Part shown: one piece after another, positions 16,605 to 22,702 of the stretch | Layout of the letters: each line of letters starts with the position of its first letter | Numbering within the stretch: position 1 is the first letter of the stretch | NCBI GenBank assembly: GCA_011525445.1 | Contig: WTGE01000341.1 | Span: 1-24,308, forward strand | Direction: 5' to 3' | DNA: 24,308 nt | Source: Synechococcus sp. CO36386bin_37 | GTDB taxonomy: Bacteria > Cyanobacteriota > Cyanobacteriia > PCC-6307 > Cyanobiaceae | Program-made: the position numbers and the translations under genes | Notes under the pieces: model-generated | What the model was told of the DNA's origin: nothing | The model's database searches: none | What the model saw: the letters and a program-made list of their open reading frames with translations, nothing else

Positions 16605-17731
16605 CGGATGAAGCGCAATTGAATGGCAATCGGATCTGCCGTTTCACTGTCTCGCAGTGCAACGGCTTCAAGTTCGGCGAGGCCGCCGTTTCGTTCGATG
16701 AGCTCTTGCCTTAGGGAGTTAATGGCATTTCCGTCGAACTGAAGCCCCTTGCTGATCGATCCGCGACGTTGGACCTCGGCCAGGGTGGATGCCAGCAAAA
16801 GGTTGAGACGGTTTTGCACCGTTTCCGGATCGCGCTCATTGCCGGCGAGGGCCGTGGTGGCCAGTACTTCCCCCTTCCGTGTCACGTTCACATTGGGGAG
16901 AACTTGTGGGAAGGCATAAACCACGGTTTCCCCCAGAAGCACATTGGCGGCTGAACGAATGTTCACGACCCATGTGCCAGGTTTACGGATCGCCTGCTCT
17001 AACTGTTTGATGTCTGAACGAGGAACCAACAGGATCTGTCGTTCTGCGGGCTGGCCAGGCAACACCTGCTGGTAGGCCTGGAGATTGGCGTCTCGCAGCA
17101 ATTGATCAATCACCGTTTTTGCTTGATCGGGGCGTTCGAGCCTGAGTGTTGCTGTTGCAAGAGGTTGCCCACTGCTGATGGCAACGTTCCCCCGCCGTAG
17201 TGCGACCAGGGTGTCCTCCAATTGTTTGAGCTCCTTTTCACTACTGCGAATTTGTCTGCGAACGGTTGAAAGTTCTCGTTCTGTGCGCTGGATCTCAACA
17301 TCTTTGGCATCGACGTCCAGACTGAGACGCACTCGCTCAGCTTCGAGTGATCGGGTTTGCTCCTGAAGTGGGAGGAGTGTTCTCCTGAGTTCGGCCGCTC
17401 GCTGCTCAGCCGTTTTGAGCTCCTCGCTGGCCTGCTCTTGTGCAAGTTGGCTGGCTTTCAGGTCAGCGCGACTGCTCCTTAATTTTGATTGGAGGGAATC
17501 GAGTTCAAAGAGTCCGACTCTCAATTGGCGACTCACAAGCAGTAGGAGGCCCAGTGAGAGAGCGCTGATCATGCTGCCGGTCAGCACGGTGATCACGACT
17601 GCTGTTCGCTTGGGGCGAAGCCCTAACAGACTGAGACGTGCTTTCCCAACGCGAGAGCCGAGGCGATCTCCCAGAGTGGAGAGCACTCCCCCCAGCACTA
17701 GCAGAGAGAGAAGTAGGAACCAGTCGGTCAC
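16601..17731 (-). CDS. DUF3084 membrane-anchored coiled-coil protein
   Basis: A 376-residue protein with two hydrophobic segments at the N-terminus (about 3-19 and 45-66) separated by a basic loop. A long coiled coil rich in Glu, Gln, Arg and Leu follows (about 75-190), then a globular C-terminal part (about 195-376). This is the architecture I recall for cyanobacterial DUF3084 proteins, whose function is unknown. The start is GTG at 17731 without an obvious Shine-Dalgarno. It lies 51 bases downstream of ntcA on the same strand, with no terminator visible between them, and overlaps the YqgF-like gene by four bases. The three genes may therefore be one transcription unit. Confidence 0.8.
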   Translation of the reverse strand: MTDWFLLLSLLVLGGVLSTLGDRLGSRVGKARLSLLGLRPKRTAVVITVLTGSMISALSLGLLLLVSRQLRVGLFELDSLQSKLRSSRADLKASQLAQEQASEELKTAEQRAAELRRTLLPLQEQTRSLEAERVRLSLDVDAKDVEIQRTERELSTVRRQIRSSEKELKQLEDTLVALRRGNVAISSGQPLATATLRLERPDQAKTVIDQLLRDANLQAYQQVLPGQPAERQILLVPRSDIKQLEQAIRKPGTWVVNIRSAANVLLGETVVYAFPQVLPNVNVTRKGEVLATTALAGNERDPETVQNRLNLLLASTLAEVQRRGSISKGLQFDGNAINSLRQELIERNGGLAELEAVALRDSETADPIAIQLRFIR

Positions 17732-17782
17732 GAAAAGCTGAGGGTCAGAGTTCGAATGAGAGCTCCATCTTCCCTCTTGCGG

Positions 17783-18517
17783 TCAGCTGAATCGCTTGGA
17801 AAGGGCAATCGGATCGAGAACAGTGATCTTTTTTCGGTCGATGTCGACGAGACCGGAAGATTTCAGATCACCCAAAAGACGGGTAATTGTGACTCGCGTT
17901 GAGCCGATGGCCTCGGCGATGGCTTGGTGTGAGAGTCGTAAATCAATGGTGATACCGCGTTGACCAGGCACGCCAAAGTCTCGACAAAGCACAAGAAGAA
18001 AACTCACCAGTCGCGACGACATATCGCGGTGGGTGAGGGTCTCGATCATGGTTTCCGTCTGCAGAATCCGACTTGAAAGACCCTGCAATAACAACAAGCC
18101 AACACCGGTATCTTCTTCAATGGCCTGCCGTACGGATGTGGCGGGCGCTGTCACCATCTCGACTCTGGTGAAGGCAATTGAGTGGTAGAACCGATCAGAG
18201 CGATGCCCCGTGAGAAGAGACAAAACTCCGAACAGGCTGTTTTCTCGAAGGAGGGCAACGGTAATTTCCTCGCCGGATTCATACACCCTGGAAAGGCGAA
18301 CAGCTCCACGTCGGATGAGGTAAACCTTTTCAGCTGGATCACCAGGAAAAAAAATTGTTTTCCCGCGCTCCACCAACTCTGAACTGGCACCATCCAATCC
18401 GCGAATCACATCTTGCAGAGTTCTGCTGGAGGCGATTGGTTGTGAATTTACATTGGACCCAACAGAGCGAATGGTGGGTGGTGCGTAGCGGCTGAAGCCG
18501 CGGCTGACCTCGGCCAT
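17783..18517 (-). CDS. ntcA: Global nitrogen regulator NtcA
   Basis: A 244-residue CRP/FNR-family transcription factor. It has the effector-binding jellyroll (about 45-130, with [21 protein letters not shown]), a long dimerisation helix (about 137-165), and a helix-turn-helix near 195-216 ([20 protein letters not shown]), which is the NtcA signature. NtcA senses 2-oxoglutarate and activates nitrogen-assimilation genes at GTA-N8-TAC sites. The N-terminal extension of about 20 residues before the usual NtcA start resembles that of other marine Synechococcus as I recall them. An NtcA-like site with matching -10 box stands just upstream, so autoactivation is likely. Confidence 0.97.
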   Translation of the reverse strand: MAEVSRGFSRYAPPTIRSVGSNVNSQPIASSRTLQDVIRGLDGASSELVERGKTIFFPGDPAEKVYLIRRGAVRLSRVYESGEEITVALLRENSLFGVLSLLTGHRSDRFYHSIAFTRVEMVTAPATSVRQAIEEDTGVGLLLLQGLSSRILQTETMIETLTHRDMSSRLVSFLLVLCRDFGVPGQRGITIDLRLSHQAIAEAIGSTRVTITRLLGDLKSSGLVDIDRKKITVLDPIALSKRFS

Positions 18518-18538
18518 GGATCCAGCGCGTGTTGGACG

Positions 18539-18580
18539 ATGCTATGGATCACATCACCAGGCTCATGTAGCAACGAACAC
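18539..18580 (-). promoter_or_regulatory. NtcA-activated promoter of ntcA
   Basis: Read on the minus strand, GTG-TTCGTTGC-TAC (18580-18567) is one base off the GTA-N8-TAC consensus. It is followed after exactly 22 bases by TAGCAT (18544-18539), which fits the -10 form TAN3T. That spacing is the standard architecture of class II NtcA-activated promoters. It lies in the rph-ntcA gap and predicts a transcript start about 15 bases before the ATG at 18517, an unusually short leader. The site and spacing are seen; regulation is inferred. Confidence 0.65.
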
Positions 18581-18609
18581 GAAATGTCGCCTTGTTGCTC
18601 AGGTTGTGT

Positions 18610-19335
18610 TCACTCAAGAGAAAGAGCTTCTCTTTGTTTTTCCATCAGTGATTCAAGACCAGGTTGGGCGAGATCCAGCAATGTATCGAGTTGTGTTCGG
18701 CTGAATGGAGCCTGCTCTGCGGTGCCTTGCAGTTCAAGAAAGTGCCCATCTCCGTTCATCACGACATTGAGATCCACATCGGCTTGGGAGTCTTCGCTGT
18801 AGTCAAGATCGAGGAGAGGTCGGCCTTTGATCACTCCAACTGAAACGGCGGCAACCTGAGATTGGACTGGGTTGGTCTGCAGAATTCCTCTCTCAACGAG
18901 CCGCTCGCCCGCACGTTGGAGTGCGACCCAGGAGCCACTGATGGAAGCAGTACGCGTGCCAGCGTCGGCCTGAATGACATCGCAATCAACTTTCAAGGTG
19001 TGTTCCCCTAGAGCCTCCATATCAACGACGGCACGCAGGCTGCGGCCAACGAGGCGCTGAATTTCCTGGGTACGTCCACTCAATTTAAGAAGTTCGCGGT
19101 TTTGACGCTCTGGGGTGGACCCAGGCAGGAGCCGATATTCAGCGCTTAGCCAACCTTTGCCTTGATCTTTGCGCCAGCGAGGCACTCCTTCCTGGTGGCA
19201 AATGCTGCAGAGAACAGAGGTACGTCCGTTGTGAATGATCACGGAACTCAGGGCAAATCCCATCGGATCCCAGCTGATTGAGAAGGGGCGCAGGTCGTCC
19301 GACTGGCGCCCGTCATTGCGAAAGGTCATGGACAT
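18610..19335 (-). CDS. rph: Ribonuclease PH
   Basis: A 241-residue phosphorolytic 3'-to-5' exoribonuclease that trims tRNA 3' ends using phosphate. Family features are the N-terminal RNDGRQSDDLRPFSISW, GRTSVLCSI, the segment GWLSAEYRLLPGSTPERQ (about 61-78) with basic substrate-binding residues, and DCDVIQADAGTRTASISG (about 117-134) with catalytic acidic residues and GTRTAS phosphate binding. Two in-frame ATGs (19335 and 19329) are equally possible. The stop is 92 bases before ntcA, and ntcA has its own promoter in that gap. The gene is divergent from the CobO-like gene. Confidence 0.94.
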   Translation of the reverse strand: MSMTFRNDGRQSDDLRPFSISWDPMGFALSSVIIHNGRTSVLCSICHQEGVPRWRKDQGKGWLSAEYRLLPGSTPERQNRELLKLSGRTQEIQRLVGRSLRAVVDMEALGEHTLKVDCDVIQADAGTRTASISGSWVALQRAGERLVERGILQTNPVQSQVAAVSVGVIKGRPLLDLDYSEDSQADVDLNVVMNGDGHFLELQGTAEQAPFSRTQLDTLLDLAQPGLESLMEKQREALSLE

Positions 19336-19404
19336 GAATGATCGAAGAGGTGCTGTTTCGAGCCTGCCAGTTGACTCTGCACACCATGGATAGTGTCAAA
19401 ACAC

Positions 19405-19432
19405 TTGTTAAAAGGACTTTCACCGCTAGATT
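19405..19432 (+). promoter_or_regulatory. Candidate promoter of the CobO-like gene
   Basis: TTGTTA (19405-19410) and TAGATT (19427-19432) are separated by 16 bases, 38 bases upstream of the ATG at 19470. Its position supports that start over the ATG at 19338. The match is moderate and unsupported by other data. Confidence 0.3.
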
Positions 19433-19469
19433 CATCCACATCCGGATTGACCGGACATCGGCGAATGTG

Positions 19470-20078
19470 ATGACCGTCAGCCTCAGACCTAACCACCATT
19501 CGCGTGAGACGTGCACTGTTGAGCACCGATCGATTCAGCCAACAGCGTTGAGGGGATTGTCGGCTGTGGAGGTCCGCCCCCCATTGCACTTGGTTGCTCC
19601 GGAGGGACAGCTTCAGGTCCACACTGCCTCGTTTCGAGGCAGTTTTTCAAATGTGTTGAGCCAGGCCTTACGGACTGCAGGTCTCGGGAGCCGGGTGTTG
19701 ATCGCACAGTTCCTGAAGGGTGGTGTGGACCAGGGCCCCCAGAGCAGCCTCACCCTTTGTGATCGGCTGAGGTGGCTTCGCCCCGCTGTTCTGGAATGCA
19801 TTTCAGATGAAGCTTCATGCCGTGAGGACACAGTTAAAGATGCGGTCCAGGAGGTCTGGCAAATCTGTAGAAACCACCTTTTAGAGGGAACTTTGGATCA
19901 ACTCGTGCTGGATGAGATTGGTTTGGCCGTTGAGCTTGGCTACCTCAGTGGTGATGATGTGTTTTGCGTTTTGGAGCAAAGGCCCTCAGCCATGGACGTG
20001 ATTGTGACAGGACCTGCCATCCCCGCACGAATGATGGAAATGGCTGACCAGGTGACTGAATTGCGCAGGGGGTTCTAA
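19470..20078 (+). CDS. CobO/BtuR-like P-loop-superfamily protein with degenerate Walker A
   Basis: A 202-residue protein, close to the usual length of corrinoid adenosyltransferases of the CobO/BtuR type. The body aligns with that family: LQVHTA strand, ALRTAGLGSRVLIAQFLKGG (about 66-85), a Walker B-like LVLDEIGLAVELGYLS, and the C-terminal VIVTGPAIPARMMEMADQVTE. The nucleotide-binding loop GxGKGKTT is replaced by ASFRGSFS (53-60), with no Walker lysine, so it may not bind ATP in the usual way. I chose ATG 19470 because it gives family length and lies after a candidate promoter; an ATG at 19338 would add 44 residues unlike the family. Its stop overlaps dcd by one base (TAATG). Cobalamin adenosylation is therefore uncertain; a repurposed family member is equally possible. 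Confidence 0.75.
   Translation: MTVSLRPNHHSRETCTVEHRSIQPTALRGLSAVEVRPPLHLVAPEGQLQVHTASFRGSFSNVLSQALRTAGLGSRVLIAQFLKGGVDQGPQSSLTLCDRLRWLRPAVLECISDEASCREDTVKDAVQEVWQICRNHLLEGTLDQLVLDEIGLAVELGYLSGDDVFCVLEQRPSAMDVIVTGPAIPARMMEMADQVTELRRGF
19623..19648 (+). terminator. Terminator-like hairpin inside the CobO-like gene
   Basis: ACTGCCTCG (19623-19631) and CGAGGCAGT (19635-19643) form a perfect nine-base GC-rich stem with a TTT loop, followed directly by TTTTTC. It has every feature of an intrinsic terminator and shares the ACTGCC/GGCAGT core with the tRNA-Arg terminator at 57-83. Yet it lies within codons for the altered Walker A loop. It could cause premature termination (attenuation), end a short upstream RNA, or be coincidence of codon use. 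Confidence 0.45.
20067..20072 (+). promoter_or_regulatory. Shine-Dalgarno AGGGGG for dcd
   Basis: AGGGGG lies five bases before the dcd ATG and within the last codons of the upstream gene. It is one of the few strong ribosome sites in this window and supports translation of dcd from a shared message. Confidence 0.6.
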
Positions 20079-20671
20079 TGCTGAAAAATGATCGCTGGAT
20101 TAAGGCTCAGGCTGAGGCAGGCATGCTTGAGCCTTTTCAGATGGGATTGGTTCGTCATCTGAATCCGGATCAACAAGAGGGACCTGTGCTGAGTTTTGGC
20201 TGCTCGTCCTATGGATACGACTTGAGACTTTCCGGTAAAGAGTTTTTGATCTTTCGCCACGTACCCGGCACGATCATGAATCCAAAACGATTTAATCCAG
20301 AGAATCTGGAATCAACTCCTCTCCATCATGATGAAGATGGTCAATACTTTATTTTGCCAGCCCATTCTTATGGATTAGGTGTTGCGCTTGAAAAAATGCG
20401 TGTCCCATCTAATATAACTGTTATTTGTTTGGGTAAAAGCACTTACGCGCGGTTAGGAATTATTGTGAATACGACTCCAGCTGAGGCCGGCTGGGAAGGG
20501 CACCTCACACTTGAATTCAGCAACAGTTCTGGCGCAGACTGCCGTATTTATGCTGATGAGGGGATTTGCCAACTGTTGTTTTTTGAAGGTGATCCTTGTG
20601 AAACAACCTATAGTGATCGCCAAGGTAAATACCAGCATCAACCTGAACGTGTCACGCTCGCGAAGATCTAG
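20078..20671 (+). CDS. dcd: dCTP deaminase
   Basis: A 197-residue enzyme that deaminates dCTP to dUTP, the main source of dUMP for thymidylate synthesis. Family residues are visible: SSYGYDLRLS (43-52), GKSTYARLGI (119-128) with the substrate-binding Ser and Arg, the catalytic Glu136 in TTPAEAGWEGHLTLEFSN, and ICQLLFF near 162-168. The length is close to that of Escherichia coli Dcd, so a bifunctional deaminase-dUTPase cannot be excluded. The ATG overlaps the stop of the CobO-like gene (TAATG). The second half is noticeably AT-richer than most neighbours. It converges on thyX, so two consecutive steps of dTMP supply lie side by side. Confidence 0.9.
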   Translation: MLKNDRWIKAQAEAGMLEPFQMGLVRHLNPDQQEGPVLSFGCSSYGYDLRLSGKEFLIFRHVPGTIMNPKRFNPENLESTPLHHDEDGQYFILPAHSYGLGVALEKMRVPSNITVICLGKSTYARLGIIVNTTPAEAGWEGHLTLEFSNSSGADCRIYADEGICQLLFFEGDPCETTYSDRQGKYQHQPERVTLAKI

Positions 20672-20673
20672 TC

Positions 20674-20685
20674 AAGTTTAAACTT
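20674..20685. other. 12-base perfect palindrome in the AT-rich dcd-thyX gap
   Basis: AAGTTTAAACTT is a perfect twelve-base palindrome starting three bases after the dcd stop. The 96-base gap between the convergent dcd and thyX genes is very AT-rich and has no GC-rich hairpin. The palindrome may be a protein site, part of a weak bidirectional terminator, or chance in AT-rich sequence. Confidence 0.3.
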
Positions 20686-20767
20686 TATATGCTAAATGTA
20701 CATTCTATTTGTTTTAGGTGAAGTCTTTTAGTTAATTAATTGAAACGCTGATTTTTAATATTTTTAT

Positions 20768-21493
20768 TCAAGGCGCTAATTTGGCTTTATGTAGTCTTGT
20801 TTTTTCATACCAAGAAGCAAAAGCTGGTGTCCATGCTTGAAGGTGAGGCCACATCAAATCACATAATTCTCGAATTTCTTGTTGAGCATCAAGTTTGGCT
20901 CTTAAATCCATGAAATGCAGAAATGCTCGAAGAGTAAAGCTCACCACAAAATGTTGTCGATAATCAAAAGGCAGAATCCCACGGGCATGCTCCTCTGCGA
21001 ATCCGGATTTGAGTAATTCTTGATAACGTTCGGCGCTGACTTTGCAATGATTCAAGTCTTTCTGCCGCTCAGTTTCACTGTAAAAGTATTTCTTGCCTTT
21101 GCGGTCGCTGTACTCACCGACGGGTCTCAGGTAGAACACATCCTCAAGGGCGAGCTCTCCAGCAGCAGCTCTCGAGATCCGTTCGCCTGTGTAGCGCATT
21201 GACTGAACGTCAAAGCTAACCCCTACCCGATGCGTCCTTGCTTGTTGCATTACGGAATGGGGAAACCACCCCACGTTCAATACGATCTGGGCGTGCTCCA
21301 TTGGGCCGTAATGTCCACGTTCTCCTGCGAGCAGGCGTTTCACGCAGATTTCACCTGCTTTGGTCTCATCCGGCCACTGCTCACGATCGCTTGCCACAAA
21401 GCCTTCGCAGTAGTCCTGGTGCATTCCCACGTAAACGCACTGTTGTGGATTCGGGGTTGCAGCGATGAGGTCAACCCGAAAACGGGAATCCAT
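20768..21493 (-). CDS. thyX: Flavin-dependent thymidylate synthase
   Basis: A 241-residue FAD enzyme that methylates dUMP to dTMP using methylene-tetrahydrofolate and NADPH, replacing ThyA. Landmarks are the N-terminal GHYGPMEHAQIVLNV (60-74) and the ThyX signature region RTHRVGVSFDVQSMRYTG (86-103). The C-terminal FTLRAFLHFMDLR (about 186-198) supplies flavin- and nucleotide-binding residues. The signature differs from the usual RHR-x7-S: a Thr separates the first Arg from His-Arg, and the spacing to the Ser is one longer. The start ATG at 21493 is 35 bases after the txlA stop, so the two probably share a transcript. The AT-rich tail matches the composition of neighbouring dcd. Confidence 0.93.
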   Translation of the reverse strand: MDSRFRVDLIAATPNPQQCVYVGMHQDYCEGFVASDREQWPDETKAGEICVKRLLAGERGHYGPMEHAQIVLNVGWFPHSVMQQARTHRVGVSFDVQSMRYTGERISRAAAGELALEDVFYLRPVGEYSDRKGKKYFYSETERQKDLNHCKVSAERYQELLKSGFAEEHARGILPFDYRQHFVVSFTLRAFLHFMDLRAKLDAQQEIRELCDLMWPHLQAWTPAFASWYEKTRLHKAKLAP

Positions 21494-21528
21494 GGGTCTG
21501 ATTCTGTGATGAACGGATCATGCCTTGT

Positions 21529-22074
21529 TTAGCTGTGGCTTCGAGGTCCTGTGCTGGAAACCGTCTCAGCCGGTTGCACGTTGCTGATGGAACCAACCCC
21601 TGCAAACTCTGGCAATGGGTCATCGTTGATCAGAGCGATGGCCAGTGATTCCAGCTGATCTGAAGATCTCGCTCCCATGGATCGCCCTCTCATCACACCG
21701 TCGTTTGAAAATAAGTTGAGTTGAGGAATACCTGTTACGTCGTAGAGAGCAGTTAAATCAAGCCACCGGGGGTTGTCGATATTCACCAAGACAACATCAA
21801 TTTCTCCGGAGTGCTTTTGCTCAGTTTCGAGCATTGCGGGTGCCATGGCTTGACAGGCCTCACACCAATCTGCATAAAACTCCAGCACCGTAGGTCTGTT
21901 GTTGTTCAGAGCAATTTCTGGTTCCAGAGATTGTCTCGCCAATTGGTCGAGAGGTGCTTCATTATTAATTCCCTTCTTCAGAAGAAAGAGTCCCGCAGCG
22001 AGGATTAACGCTGAGATCAGGAGCAACCCTTTTTGCCATGGGGTGAGCGTGGCGGGAGCGGAATTTCCGTTCAT
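21529..22074 (-). CDS. txlA: Membrane-anchored thioredoxin-like protein (TxlA/HCF164 type)
   Basis: A 181-residue protein. One N-terminal membrane helix (about 15-34) anchors a thioredoxin fold with active site WCEAC (70-74) inside VLEFYADWCEACQAMAP, then VLVNIDNPRWLDL and the cis-proline segment VTGIPQLNLF. This fits the TxlA/HCF164 family, whose thioredoxin domain faces the thylakoid lumen or periplasm and hands reducing power to cytochrome maturation and other redox targets. A Ser/Pro-rich tail of about 20 residues closes the protein. It stands 35 bases upstream of thyX on the same strand. The 130-base region to the divergent membrane gene holds the promoters, which I could not pinpoint. 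Confidence 0.88.
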   Translation of the reverse strand: MNGNSAPATLTPWQKGLLLISALILAAGLFLLKKGINNEAPLDQLARQSLEPEIALNNNRPTVLEFYADWCEACQAMAPAMLETEQKHSGEIDVVLVNIDNPRWLDLTALYDVTGIPQLNLFSNDGVMRGRSMGARSSDQLESLAIALINDDPLPEFAGVGSISNVQPAETVSSTGPRSHS

Positions 22075-22204
22075 GCCGGCAACAATTCACTCGACATACT
22101 CTGGCAGGCAGTGGCAATGGATGTTGCTAGCGTTTTGTATCCCATTTCATTGTTGTCATCAGCGAGAAGGCTGTTGAAATCAATGGATTTTCAGCTTTCC
22201 GCTG

Positions 22205-22702
22205 GTGCTTTTTCTTCGCTTCCTGCTGCTGCCGTTTCGGGCACCCTTGCTGTTGGTGTTGTTTGGTGTTGCTGTTTTCCTGGGACATCACTGGTCGATT
22301 GAGAGTGCTCACCTCATTGCTCTTCAGCGTGTGTCGCCCTCTTTGTTCTGGGCTGTAGAGCTCATGCAGTCGCTCGCCATTGTGTTGATCTGCACCATGC
22401 CCGATCTCCTTTTGCGTCAGCTGTCGCTGTTGATGGCTTCAAGTCGGGTCTTGAGTTTGTTGGTGACCCTGTTGCTTGTCATCACTGTTGGCCTATACGT
22501 CCTCAGTCTCAGCTTGCTTTCTGATGTCCTGATTTTGGCGTCAGCAACTTTATTAGCGCGATTGGATCTCACCAGAATCAAGGTGGTTCCTCCACCTCAG
22601 GTCACGGCCTTTTGGTTGGCGGCAGTTGTCTTTTTTGGAATTTGGCTGGGTCAGGATTTGCCGAACCCATTGGTTTCAACTCCGGCAGCGATCGGGACCT
22701 AA
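22205..22702 (+). CDS. Small integral membrane protein of unknown function
   Basis: A 165-residue very hydrophobic protein with four or five membrane segments (about 5-28, 45-65, 75-105, 108-122 and 132-150). I do not recognise the family and see no catalytic motif. The GTG at 22205 is the only standard start near the N-terminus, because an in-frame TGA lies at 22175-22177; no Shine-Dalgarno is obvious, so the start is uncertain. It is divergent from txlA by 130 bases, and its last 27 bases overlap the 3' end of the transglycosylase gene on the other strand. Confidence 0.6.
   Translation: MLFLRFLLLPFRAPLLLVLFGVAVFLGHHWSIESAHLIALQRVSPSLFWAVELMQSLAIVLICTMPDLLLRQLSLLMASSRVLSLLVTLLLVITVGLYVLSLSLLSDVLILASATLLARLDLTRIKVVPPPQVTAFWLAAVVFFGIWLGQDLPNPLVSTPAAIGT

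Noticed and set aside
19338..19469. Extended N-terminus of the CobO-like protein
   Set aside because: The extra 44 residues look unlike the family, a candidate promoter lies inside them, and the ATG at 19470 yields the usual family length.
19440..19648. Separate small RNA ending at the internal hairpin
   Set aside because: Not supported as a feature: the frame upstream of the hairpin still matches CobO-like sequence and I recognise no known RNA (6S, SRP, tmRNA or Yfr type). It is kept only as an alternative in the hairpin finding.
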